A DNA stretch of 48,245 nt from an uncultured Eubacteriales bacterium. Lineage in GTDB: Bacteria; Bacillota; Clostridia; Christensenellales; Aristaeellaceae. The notes under the pieces were generated by a model. The model did not search any database, had not been told where the DNA came from, and saw only the letters and a list, made by a program, of their open reading frames with translations. A program made the position numbers and the translations under genes. Shown piece after piece: positions 41,631 to 48,096 of the stretch. Within the stretch, counting starts at the first letter, position 1. Every line of letters starts with the position of its first letter. Location: NCBI GenBank assembly GCA_902760595.1, contig CACWHI010000016.1:1-48245 (forward strand). Direction: 5' to 3'.

Positions 41631-41656
41631 AAAAAAGCCGCTCCGGCGGCTTTTTT
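41631..41656 (+). terminator. Terminator after the AraC gene
   Basis: AAAAAAGCCGC (41631-41641), TCCG loop, GCGGCTTTTTT (41646-41656). Confidence 0.9.
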
Positions 41657-41711
41657 CAGTGGGCGGTTTATGGTAAAATACGCTTATCCTTGGAACGGGG
41701 GCGGCAGAGAC

Positions 41712-42401
41712 ATGGCTGAACAGCTGACGGTGATCGCGCGGATCAGGAACGATTTTCCGGAAAAATTCGGGCTCCCGCGGCAGAGCGGGCTGGGCAGCGC
41801 GATCCGCGGCAGGATCGTGTTTGAAAAGCCGTACGACACCCCGGACGCACTGCGCGGCATCGGGCAGTTCAGCCACCTGTGGCTGATATGGGGCTTTTCC
41901 GGAGTGCCGGAGCGCGGCGCGTTCGAGCCGCTGGTACGCCCGCCGCGGCTGGGCGGCAACGCGCGGGTCGGCGTGTTCGCCAGCCGGTCTCCCTTCCGCC
42001 CGAACCGCCTGGGGCTGTCTCTGGTGCGGCTCGAGCGGGTGCTCGAGACGGAGGGCCACGCCGAGCTGCTCGTGAGCGGCATCGACCTGATGGACGGCAC
42101 GCCGATCTACGACGTGAAGCCCTATCTGCCCTACGCGGAGGCCGTGCCCGACGCCCGGGGCGGCTTCGCCGACGCCCACAGCGCGGACGCCCTGGAGGTG
42201 GATTTCCCGCCGGAGCTGCTCTCACTGGTCCCCGGAGACCGGCGCGAGGCCCTGCTGCAGGCCCTGTCCCTGGACCCCCGCCCCGCCTACCAGAACGACC
42301 CCGCCCGCGTCTACGGCTTCCTGTTTGCCGGACTGAACGTCCGTTTCAGAGTCGACGGGAGCCGGCTGACCGTGGTGGAGGTGCAGACAGTTGCAGCTTG
42401 A
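41712..42401 (+). CDS. trmO: tRNA (N6-threonylcarbamoyladenosine37-N6)-methyltransferase TrmO
   Basis: 229 residues from ATG 41712. An upstream ATG at 41670 overlaps a probable -10 (TAAAAT, 41674) and would lie ahead of the transcript, so the shorter start is preferred. TsaA/YaeB fold: 'FSHLWLIWGFSG' (near residue 47), 'VGVFASRSPFRPNRLGLSLV' (near 80) and 'GIDLMDGTPIYDVKPYLPYA' (near 117), the SAM and tRNA-binding signatures. It methylates t6A37 of threonine tRNAs. A C-terminal domain of about 70 residues is present as in bacterial TrmO. Its last codons overlap the -35 of the next promoter. Confidence 0.9.
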   Translation: MAEQLTVIARIRNDFPEKFGLPRQSGLGSAIRGRIVFEKPYDTPDALRGIGQFSHLWLIWGFSGVPERGAFEPLVRPPRLGGNARVGVFASRSPFRPNRLGLSLVRLERVLETEGHAELLVSGIDLMDGTPIYDVKPYLPYAEAVPDARGGFADAHSADALEVDFPPELLSLVPGDRREALLQALSLDPRPAYQNDPARVYGFLFAGLNVRFRVDGSRLTVVEVQTVAA

Positions 42402-42426
42402 CATAATGAGATATATCTCATATAAT
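42398..42426 (+). promoter_or_regulatory. Consensus promoter with a perfect palindrome in the spacer
   Basis: -35 TTGACA (42398-42403), 17-nt spacer, -10 TATAAT (42421-42426), both exact consensus. The spacer is almost filled by the perfect 16-bp palindrome ATGAGATATATCTCAT (42406-42421). The toxin-antitoxin pair just downstream encodes an XRE protein, the likely autorepressor. The -35 lies in the trmO stop codon. Confidence 0.85.
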
Positions 42427-42467
42427 AAAGACGTAAAAGGTGTTAATGAGAAGCAGGTGAAACGCAG

Positions 42468-42836
42468 GTGCGATTCCAAGTCGAGTTTTATGAAACAAAG
42501 GACGGCAGGATACCGGTCCAGGAATTTCTGGACTCTCTTGACCCCAAGATGAACGCAAAAATGATCGGCCTGATGGAAATACTGGAAGAGAAAGGATTTT
42601 CCCTCCGCGAGCCGTATTCCGCTCCGCTGGAAGATGGAATATTTGAGCTGAGAGCCGTGCAGGGAAGCAATATATCCCGGGCATTGTTTTTCTTCTACAT
42701 CGAAGGTCGGATCATCATCACTCACGGCTTTATCAAAAAGACCCAGAAAACACCCCGGGCGCAGATCGAATTAGCCAGAAAGTACAGATCAGATTTTCTA
42801 AAAAGGCAAGCACAGCCGAATAGAGGAGAGGGGTGA
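42468..42836 (+). CDS. higB: HigB-like (phage Gp49-like) toxin
   Basis: 122 residues from GTG 42468. RelE-superfamily Gp49 pattern: 'FYETKDGRIPVQEFLDSLD' (residues 7-25), 'LREPYSAPLEDGIFELRAVQ' (46-65), 'RALFFFYIEGRIIITHGFIK' (71-90), 'KTQKTPRAQIELARKY' (91-106). Such toxins cleave mRNA at the ribosome. Toxin-before-antitoxin order and a 5-bp gap to the XRE gene are the higBA layout. AT-richer than its neighbours. Confidence 0.88.
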   Translation: MRFQVEFYETKDGRIPVQEFLDSLDPKMNAKMIGLMEILEEKGFSLREPYSAPLEDGIFELRAVQGSNISRALFFFYIEGRIIITHGFIKKTQKTPRAQIELARKYRSDFLKRQAQPNRGEG

Positions 42837-42841
42837 ATTGA

Positions 42842-43150
42842 ATGAATCTGAAGGAATACAAAGAAAAGAAAATGAGGGATCCGGCTTTTGCAAAAGCATA
42901 TGAGGAAATCCAGCCGGAAATGAGCGTCATTCGCGCCATGATCGACGCCCGTACCTCCCAGAATTTGACGCAGAAGCAGCTGGCGGAGAAAACCGGCATC
43001 GCTCAAGCTGAGATCAGCCGGCTGGAAAACGGCACAAGAAATCCCAGTATAAAACTGCTTCAAAGGCTGGCAGATGGTATGGATATGGTACTTGACGTTC
43101 AATTCAAGCCTAAGGGAGCGATACAACAAGCTGTCGCGTCAAAAGGATAG
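42842..43150 (+). CDS. higA: HigA-like XRE antitoxin
   Basis: 102 residues, GGAGAGGGG ribosome site. Helix-turn-helix at 38-90: 'NLTQKQLAEKTGIAQAEISR' and 'LENGTRNPSIKLLQRLADGM'. The N-terminal extension 'LKEYKEKKMRDPAFAKAYEE' is typical of antitoxins paired with Gp49-like toxins. It should neutralise the toxin and bind the 42406-42421 palindrome. Confidence 0.9.
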   Translation: MNLKEYKEKKMRDPAFAKAYEEIQPEMSVIRAMIDARTSQNLTQKQLAEKTGIAQAEISRLENGTRNPSIKLLQRLADGMDMVLDVQFKPKGAIQQAVASKG

Positions 43151-43160
43151 AATGCTATTC

Positions 43161-43198
43161 AAATCAAAAAGGGCTGCCGCAGCAGCCCTTTTTGATTT
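43161..43198. terminator. Bidirectional terminator between higA and the LysM genes
   Basis: AAATCAAAAAGGGCTGC (43161-43177), CGCA loop, exact complement (43182-43198), with A-run on one side and T-run on the other. It serves the plus-strand higBA and the minus-strand LysM array, which converge here. Confidence 0.9.
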
Positions 43199-43203
43199 CT
43201 TGA

Positions 43204-43452
43204 TTACGCCTTGATGTAGATGTAGTCGCCGTAGTAGATCTTGTTCTTGTCGACGATCTTGGGGTTCCAGTTGAGCAGGTCCTTCACGGTGTAGCCGAAG
43301 CGCTTCGCGATGCGGCCCAGGGTCTCGCCCTTGGAGATCTGGTACACGATGAAGCCACGCTTCACGGGCAGGGGCTTGAAGGCGCCGCCGGCCACTTCGT
43401 TCATTTCGTTCAGGTCAAGTTCCATAGCTTCCATGTTTTCAAACTCAGACAT
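43204..43452 (-). CDS. Double-glycine-leader LysM mini-protein 3
   Basis: 82 residues. Residues 1-23 are a bacteriocin-type leader beginning 'SEFENMEAMEL' and ending 'EMNEVAGG', with L12 (-12), E16 (-8), M17 (-7), V20 (-4) and G22-G23 (-2, -1) matching the consensus for cleavage by peptidase-C39 ABC exporters. The predicted mature 59 residues are 'AFKPLPVKRG' plus one LysM domain ('YQISKGETLGRIAKRFGYTV' ... 'YGDYIYIKA'). LysM binds GlcNAc-containing glycan, mainly peptidoglycan. Ribosome site AGAAGGAGAA. Last of three tandem paralogues and the most divergent in its LysM. No transporter or maturase gene is nearby. Confidence 0.85.
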   Translation of the reverse strand: MSEFENMEAMELDLNEMNEVAGGAFKPLPVKRGFIVYQISKGETLGRIAKRFGYTVKDLLNWNPKIVDKNKIYYGDYIYIKA

Positions 43453-43494
43453 CTTCGTTCTCCTTCTTCCGCAGTGCGGAGGTTTGTCGTTTTT

Positions 43495-43527
43495 AGCGCT
43501 GTCAGCGCTTCCGGTTTATGGATACGC
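43495..43527 (-). promoter_or_regulatory. Upstream box and leader hairpin of LysM gene 3
   Basis: On the minus strand a GCGTAT box (43522-43527) lies 70 nt before the ATG, preceded 17 nt upstream by TTGACC, a fair -35. A hairpin AGCGCT-GAC-AGCGCT (43495-43509) follows in the leader. The same layout precedes the two sister genes. Confidence 0.45.
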
Positions 43528-43564
43528 CCATATTTCGGGGCGGTCAAGAGGAATTTGTTTTATG

Positions 43565-43813
43565 TCAAGCCTTGATGTACATATAGGCGCCGGCGCGGAT
43601 CAGGTTGCGGTTGGTGATCTGCGGATTGTAGGAAAGCAGCTTGTCCACCGTGGTGTGATAGGCCTTCGCGATCTTGTACAGGGTGTCGCCGGGCTGGATC
43701 TGGTACTGGAAGTAGCCGCGCTTCGGGGGCAGGGGCTTATACTTGCCGCCGGATACCTCTTCCATTTCCTCGGTGTTCAGTTCCATCGCTTCCATATTTT
43801 CAAACTCAGACAT
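43565..43813 (-). CDS. Double-glycine-leader LysM mini-protein 2
   Basis: 82 residues. Leader residues 1-23 start 'SEFENMEAMELN' and end 'EEMEEVSGG'; positions -12 L, -8 E, -7 M, -4 V and GG fit the C39-peptidase consensus best of the three. The mature part is 'KYKPLPPKRG' and a LysM domain ('YQIQPGDTLYKIAKAYHTTV' ... 'LIRAGAYMYIKA'). Ribosome site AGAAGGAGAA, with a small hairpin TCCGC/GCGGA (43829-43841) just before it, also seen upstream of gene 3. It is nearly identical to gene 1 at the C-terminus ('NRNLIRAGAYMYIK' versus 'DRNLIRAGAYMYIK'), indicating recent duplication. Confidence 0.87.
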   Translation of the reverse strand: MSEFENMEAMELNTEEMEEVSGGKYKPLPPKRGYFQYQIQPGDTLYKIAKAYHTTVDKLLSYNPQITNRNLIRAGAYMYIKA

Positions 43814-43854
43814 TTTCTTTCTCCTTCTTCCGCTGTGCGGATTCTTATTTTTCG

Positions 43855-43889
43855 GGAAGCGCTCTTGGCGTTTCCATTTGTTTATACGC
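43855..43889 (-). promoter_or_regulatory. Upstream box and leader hairpin of LysM gene 2
   Basis: GCGTATA (complement of 43883-43889) sits 70 nt before the ATG. CTGCCA lies 17 nt further upstream, where a -35 would be expected. A hairpin GGAAGCGC/GCGTTTCC with one wobble pair (43855-43875) follows in the leader. Confidence 0.45.
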
Positions 43890-43939
43890 TGCTTTTTTCC
43901 GGCTGGCAGCCGCCGCTGAAACTTTTTTTGATTTTTTTC

Positions 43940-44188
43940 TTACAGCTTGATGTACATGTAAGCGCCGGCACGGATCAGGTTGCGGTCCCGGATCTGGGGG
44001 TTGATGGACAGCAGCATGTTGACGGTGGTGTTGAACATCTTCGCGATCTTGGTCAGCGTGTCGCCGGGCTGGATGATGTACTGGGCGTAGCCTTCCTTCT
44101 GGGGCAGGGGCTTATACTTGCCGCCGGCAGCGGCCTTCAGTTCTTCCTCGTTCAGTTCCACAGCTTCCATATTTTCAAAGTCAGTCAT
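43940..44188 (-). CDS. Double-glycine-leader LysM mini-protein 1
   Basis: 82 residues from ATG 44188, chosen over a longer frame because AAAGGAG lies 8 nt upstream and the product then aligns exactly with its two sisters, all 82 residues. Leader begins 'TDFENMEAVELN' and ends 'EELKAAAGG' (L at -12, E at -8, L at -7, GG). Mature part 'KYKPLPQKEG' plus LysM ('YIIQPGDTLTKIAKMFNTTV' ... 'LIRAGAYMYIKL'). First gene of the array on the minus strand. Export through a bacteriocin-type ABC transporter and binding to the cell wall are inferred from the two domains; neither is demonstrated here. Confidence 0.85.
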   Translation of the reverse strand: MTDFENMEAVELNEEELKAAAGGKYKPLPQKEGYAQYIIQPGDTLTKIAKMFNTTVNMLLSINPQIRDRNLIRAGAYMYIKL

Positions 44189-44232
44189 TTTGATGATCTC
44201 CTTTCGATCCGTTCGGTGTTTGTTGTTTGTCC

Positions 44233-44266
44233 GCAAGGTTTTTTGTCCTTGCACATGTATATACGC
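44233..44266 (-). promoter_or_regulatory. Upstream box and leader hairpin of LysM gene 1
   Basis: GCGTATATAC (complement of 44257-44266) sits 69 nt before the ATG. Leader hairpin GCAAGG/CCTTGC with an 8-nt loop at 44233-44252. A CTGCCAGCC block upstream is shared with gene 2. Confidence 0.45.
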
Positions 44267-44309
44267 GCGGGACCGGGGGGCTGGCAGTCCGGAAGAAAAA
44301 ACTTTTTTG

Positions 44310-44340
44310 GTGACTGTTCAGCTGTGGGCTGAACGGTCAC
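44310..44340. repeat. Dispersed hairpin, copy 3, overlapping the uvrC stop
   Basis: GTGACTGTTCAGC (44310-44322), 5-nt loop, GCTGAACGGTCAC (44328-44340), one wobble pair. It is a variant of the hairpins at 6704 and 31931. The uvrC stop codon (complement of 44318-44320) and its last seven or so codons lie inside it. Confidence 0.75.
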
Positions 44341-46150
44341 GGTGCAGCCAGGCGTAGACGGCCTCGGCCGCGGGCCTGTTCATGCCCTGCACCTCCGTCA
44401 GCTCCTCCATGGTGGCCTCGCGCATGGCCTTCAGGCTGCCGAAGTGGGTCAGCAAGGCGCGGCGGCGGCCCGGACCGATGCCGGGGATGTCGTCCAGCTG
44501 GCTGTGCACGGTGGCCCTGCCGCGCAGGCCGGTGTGGAAGGTGATGGCGAAGCGGTGACTCTCGTCGCGCACGCGCTGGATCAGGTGCAAAGCCGGGCTC
44601 TTGCGGTCCAGCAGGATGGATTCCTCCCGGTCCGGGAGGAAGATCTCCTCCATGCGCTTGGCCAGGCCGAACATGGGCACGTCCGCGCCGGTGGCCAGCA
44701 TGGCCGTCCGGGCGAAGCGCAGCTGCTCCGGGCCGCCGTCGATCAGCACCAGGTCGGGCATGGGCCATTTTTCGGCGGGGTCCTCGCTCATGGCGCGCCG
44801 GAACCGCCGGCCCAGCACCTCGTTCATGGAGGCGAAGTCGTTGGCGCCCTCCACGGTCTTGATGCGGTAGTGGCGGTACTCCTTCTTCGCGGGCTCGCCG
44901 TCGATGAAGACCACCATGCTGGCCACGGACAGGATGCCCTGGGTGTTGGAGATATCGTAGCCCTCGATGCGCCGCGGCACGGTCTTCATGCCCAGCACCC
45001 TGCCCAGCTCCTCACACGCGCCAATGGTGCGCTGGCGCCTGATCTCCGCCTGCTGGTTGCGCTTGTACAGCGCGTCGTCCGCGTTCTTTTTCGCCATCAG
45101 GATCAAGGCGCGCTTTTCCCCGCGCTGCGGCGTGAGCAGCGTGCAGGCGGCCTGGCGCCGCTCCCGCAGGTAGTCCTGCAGCCCCTCCGCGTCCTCGGGC
45201 AGGCTTTCGCACAGCACCTCGCGGGCGGGCTTCCGGCCGTCGTAGTACTGGAGCAGGAAGGCGGATAGCACGTCCTCCGGCGCGTCGGCCCCCGGGCCTT
45301 CCAGCGCGTAGGTCTCCCCGCCCACCATCTTCCCGGCGCGGATCAGCAGCACAGCCGCCATGGCGTCCAGGTCGTCGTGGGACAGGGCGATCACGTCCCG
45401 GTCCAGCGCTTCGGTGCTGTTCACCTGCTGGCGCTCGCGCAGGCCGTCGATATCCACGATCCGGTCGCGGATCTGGGCGGCGCGCTCGAATTCCAGCTTT
45501 TTCGCCGCCTCCTTCATCTCCGCCGTCAGCTCGTCCCGCACGGCCTGGTAGTCCCCGTTCAGGAAGGAGAGGGCCCGCAGCACCTGCAGGCGGTATTCCT
45601 CCTGCGTGCACTTCCCGGCGCAGGGCGCCAGGCAGCGGCCGATCTCGTAGTTCATACAGGGGCGGCCCGGGGTCTTGCGGGGCAGCTCCTGGCGGCAGGT
45701 GCGCAGCCGGAAGGTCTTGCGCAGCAGCTCCAGCACGTCGCGCACGGCGCTGGCCCCGATGTAGGGCCCGAAGTACCGGGCGCCGTCCTTGGCGGTGCGG
45801 CGCGCCAGCGTAGCCCGCGGATAGGCTGAATTCACGTCCACCCGGATATAGGGATAGCCCTTGTCATCCTTGAGGAGGATATTGTAAAAAGGCCGGTGCA
45901 GCTTGATCAGGTTGCATTCCAGCAGCAGCGCCTCCAGGTTGGTGCGGGCCAGCACGATATCAAAATCATCCACGCGGGCGACCATGGCGGCCACCTTCGG
46001 CGTGTGGTAGGTATTCTGGAAATAGCTCCGCACCCGGTTCTTCAGGTTGACCGCCTTGCCCACGTAGATGATCTGGCCCCGCTCCTTCATCAGGTAGCAG
46101 CCCGGACTGTCCGGCAGGTTTTTGATTTTCAGTTCTAAGGTCTCGTTCAT
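44318..46150 (-). CDS. uvrC: Excinuclease ABC subunit C, UvrC
   Basis: 610 residues, normal length. N-terminal GIY-YIG nuclease ('SPGCYLMKERGQIIYVGKAV', residues 15-34) makes the 3' incision. The cysteine cluster 'RPCMNYEIGRCLAPCAGKC' lies near 163. UVR motif near 210-225 ('EMKEAAKKLEFERAAQIRDR') binds UvrB. The RNase H-like domain with 'EGYDISNTQG' and 'DLVLIDGGPEQ' makes the 5' incision. C-terminal helix-hairpin-helix 'IPGIGPGRRRALLTHFGSLK'. Start overlaps the DUF1292 gene by 4 bp. The extreme C-terminus (DRSAHS) comes from a dispersed hairpin repeat, so the original end has been altered. Confidence 0.97.
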   Translation of the reverse strand: MNETLELKIKNLPDSPGCYLMKERGQIIYVGKAVNLKNRVRSYFQNTYHTPKVAAMVARVDDFDIVLARTNLEALLLECNLIKLHRPFYNILLKDDKGYPYIRVDVNSAYPRATLARRTAKDGARYFGPYIGASAVRDVLELLRKTFRLRTCRQELPRKTPGRPCMNYEIGRCLAPCAGKCTQEEYRLQVLRALSFLNGDYQAVRDELTAEMKEAAKKLEFERAAQIRDRIVDIDGLRERQQVNSTEALDRDVIALSHDDLDAMAAVLLIRAGKMVGGETYALEGPGADAPEDVLSAFLLQYYDGRKPAREVLCESLPEDAEGLQDYLRERRQAACTLLTPQRGEKRALILMAKKNADDALYKRNQQAEIRRQRTIGACEELGRVLGMKTVPRRIEGYDISNTQGILSVASMVVFIDGEPAKKEYRHYRIKTVEGANDFASMNEVLGRRFRRAMSEDPAEKWPMPDLVLIDGGPEQLRFARTAMLATGADVPMFGLAKRMEEIFLPDREESILLDRKSPALHLIQRVRDESHRFAITFHTGLRGRATVHSQLDDIPGIGPGRRRALLTHFGSLKAMREATMEELTEVQGMNRPAAEAVYAWLHRDRSAHS

Positions 46151-46440
46151 TCCTCTTCTTCGTCGTCCAGGCCGGTGCTGTCCAGCACGGTCTCCGCCGC
46201 CTTGATCAGGCGCTGCTCCAGCTCCTCGTCCTCGATGGGGGTGAACTCTTCCATGTCCTCTTCGCCCTCTACCGGCGTCACCCGCATGACATAACGGTCC
46301 GGATCCTCGGCGGTCCCCTCCAGGTCGCTGGACAGGATCACGAACTCCTCGCCGTTAAAATAGAAGTAACGTTCCACGCGCAGCTGCAGCTCGCTGCCGT
46401 CTTCCGCCTCCAGAGATACGATATCCAGCTCTTCGTCCAT
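46147..46440 (-). CDS. DUF1292 family small acidic protein
   Basis: 97 residues, very acidic. 'DIVSLEAEDGSELQLRVERY' then 'FYFNGEEFVILSSD' and 'YVMRVTP' match the DUF1292 (YrzB) family, common in Firmicutes and of unknown function, though this copy has a longer acidic tail ending DDEEEE. AAGGAGGAG ribosome site. Coupled to uvrC by an ATGA overlap, so both are made from the same promoter. Confidence 0.88.
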   Translation of the reverse strand: MDEELDIVSLEAEDGSELQLRVERYFYFNGEEFVILSSDLEGTAEDPDRYVMRVTPVEGEEDMEEFTPIEDEELEQRLIKAAETVLDSTGLDDEEEE

Positions 46441-46465
46441 GGTTTTCTCCTCCTTGCGGTGATTA

Positions 46466-46501
46466 CGCTTCGATTATACAGCGAAGCGCCTGGAAAGACA
46501 A
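46466..46501 (-). promoter_or_regulatory. Promoter of the DUF1292-uvrC operon
   Basis: Minus strand: -35 TTGTCT (complement of 46496-46501), 17-nt spacer, -10 TATAAT (complement of 46473-46478). The -10 is framed by a 7-bp inverted repeat CGCTTCG (46466-46472) and CGAAGCG (46482-46488), a possible operator. Confidence 0.7.
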
Positions 46502-46515
46502 GAGACGATTTCTGG

Positions 46516-46549
46516 AAAGGATTTTTGCAACATGTTGCAAAAATCCTTT
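46516..46549. promoter_or_regulatory. Perfect 34-bp palindrome before the broken ATPase gene
   Basis: AAAGGATTTTTGCAACA followed directly by its exact complement, centred at 46532/46533. It ends 3 bp before the AGGAGGGG ribosome site of the ATPase gene, so the transcript would carry a long hairpin just upstream. An operator or translational control role is inferred. Confidence 0.75.
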
Positions 46550-46567
46550 TTAGGAGGGGCGCTGCAG

Positions 46568-47855
46568 ATGGAAATCAGGAGAGATTACTACCTGAACAAG
46601 CTCATTGAGCGGAAAAACAACAGCCTCATCAAGGTGATCACGGGTATCCGCAGGTGCGGGAAATCCTACCTGCTGAACACGATCTTTTACAGGTATCTGC
46701 TGAGCCAGCTGGTCCCCGAGGATCATATTATCCGCTTCGCGTTCGATTCCGCGGACGACCTGGCGATGATCGGCGAGGACCTGATCGAGCTGGAACGGCA
46801 GAAGCGGCTGGTCGATCCACAGAAGTTCGTCGCCTATATCCAGACAAAAATGAGCGGGGACGGGCTTTATTACCTGCTGCTGGACGAGGTCCAGCAGATG
46901 GAAAGCTTTGAGCTGGTGCTGAACGGCTACCTGGTCCGGAACAACGTTGACGTATATGTGACCGGGAGCAACGCACGGTTCCTGTCCAAGGACGTGATCA
47001 CCGAGTTTGCCGGCCGGGGCGACGAGGTACGCATGTATCCCCTGAGCTTTTCTGAGTTTATGACCGTTTATCCCGGCGACCGGTATCAGGGTCTTTCTGA
47101 ATACATGCTGTACGGGGGTATTCCGCTGGTCGTTCTGCGGCCGGAGCCGAATGACAAGGCCTCGATGCTCGGACGGCTTCTATCTCAGGGACATCGTCCG
47201 GCGGCACAAGGTGCGCAACGCGGGCGAGCTGGGCGAGCTCGCGGATTTCGCCGCGTCCGCCATCGGCTCCCTGACGAACCCGGAAAGGCTGAAAAAAACC
47301 TTCAAAAGCGTCAAAAACTCCAGAATCACCGCCGTGACCATCAGCAAATACCTGGAATACATGGAGGATTCGTTCCTGCTGGAAGCGGCGGCGCGTTACG
47401 ACGTCAAAGGCCGCGCGTATATAGAAACCCCCAAGAAATACTACTTCACGGATACCGGGCTCAGGAACGCGCGCGTGAATTTCCGCCAGTTCGAGCAGAC
47501 CCACCTGATGGAAAACGTGATCTACAACGAGCTCAGGCGGCGCGGATATCAGGTGGACGTGGGCGTCGTACCCGTCGCGGAGCGGTCAGAAGACGGCTCC
47601 GTCCGGCGCAGGCAGCTGGAGGTGGATTTCGTGTGCAATCTCGGGGGCTCCAGATACTATATCCAATCCGCGTTTTCCATTCCGGATGAAGAAAAGCGCC
47701 GGCAGGAAACGTCATCCCTCCGGAAAATCGACGCCGGATTCAAAAAAATCATCATTACGCACGACGTTCTGCCCGCGCAGTATGATGATCATGGGATCCT
47801 GACGATCAATATATATGATTTTCTGCTGCAGCCGGACGCGCTGAAAAGCATTTAA
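46568..47855 (+). pseudogene. Frameshifted AAA/DUF4143 ATPase
   Basis: Starts at ATG 46568 (AGGAGGGG, 8 nt upstream). Walker A 'GIRRCGKSY' (near residue 26), Walker B 'YYLLLDEVQQM', sensor 'VYVTGSNARFL', 'YMLYGGIPLVV'. The frame then shifts near 47165-47175: 'ASMLGR' is followed in the +1 frame by 'FYLRDIVRRHKVRNAGELGE' and the complete DUF4143 end ('YYFTDTGLRNARVNFRQFEQ', 'LEVDFVCNLG', 'KIIITHDVLPAQ'). Family members usually read 'L.SLFEETYLRDI', so about 11 nt seem deleted. Both halves are otherwise intact, so the loss is recent (or a sequencing error). Different subgroup from the intact gene at 33486. Confidence 0.85.
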
Positions 47856-47935
47856 TACTAATCCTGGTAAAACTGCTAAGGAAACACTGATTTAATCGGC
47901 GTTGAATAATCTCCGGCAAGCCAAAGGCAGTACCT

Positions 47936-48049
47936 GAGTCATTCATCGAAACCGGCGCGACCTCCGTAACGCTCGACACGCTCTGGCATATTGCGGAAGC
48001 GCTGTCGACCCCGCTGAGCGAAATGATCCGGGAGGTGGAAAAGAACTGA
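47936..48049 (+). pseudogene. Remnant of an XRE-type helix-turn-helix gene
   Basis: The frame from 47936 reads 'ESFIETGATSVTLDTLWHIA' and goes on to 'LSEMIREVEKN' and a stop, the second half of a typical XRE domain. In another frame just upstream (about 47909-47935) are the words 'NLRQAKGST', the usual beginning of the same domain. The segment between, about 16-20 codons with the recognition helix, is missing, so the gene is broken. The rest of 47856-47935 shows nothing else. Confidence 0.7.
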
Positions 48050-48060
48050 AGTAAAAAAAG

Positions 48061-48092
48061 GCGGGCTGCTTTCGCAGCCCGCTCTTTTCTTT
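48061..48092. terminator. Terminator at the right edge
   Basis: GCGGGCTGC, TTTC loop, GCAGCCCGC, T-rich tail; an A-run precedes it, so it can also end the minus-strand gene at 48097. Confidence 0.85.
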
Positions 48093-48096
48093 GCGC

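Noticed and set aside
43204..44188. LysM genes as a phage endolysin or spore-coat LysM module
   Set aside because: No catalytic domain, no phage genes nearby, and the N-termini match export leaders rather than endolysin or spore proteins.
47160..47180. Programmed ribosomal frameshift in the ATPase gene
   Set aside because: No slippery heptamer or following pseudoknot is visible and the protein alignment implies missing residues, so a deletion explains it better.
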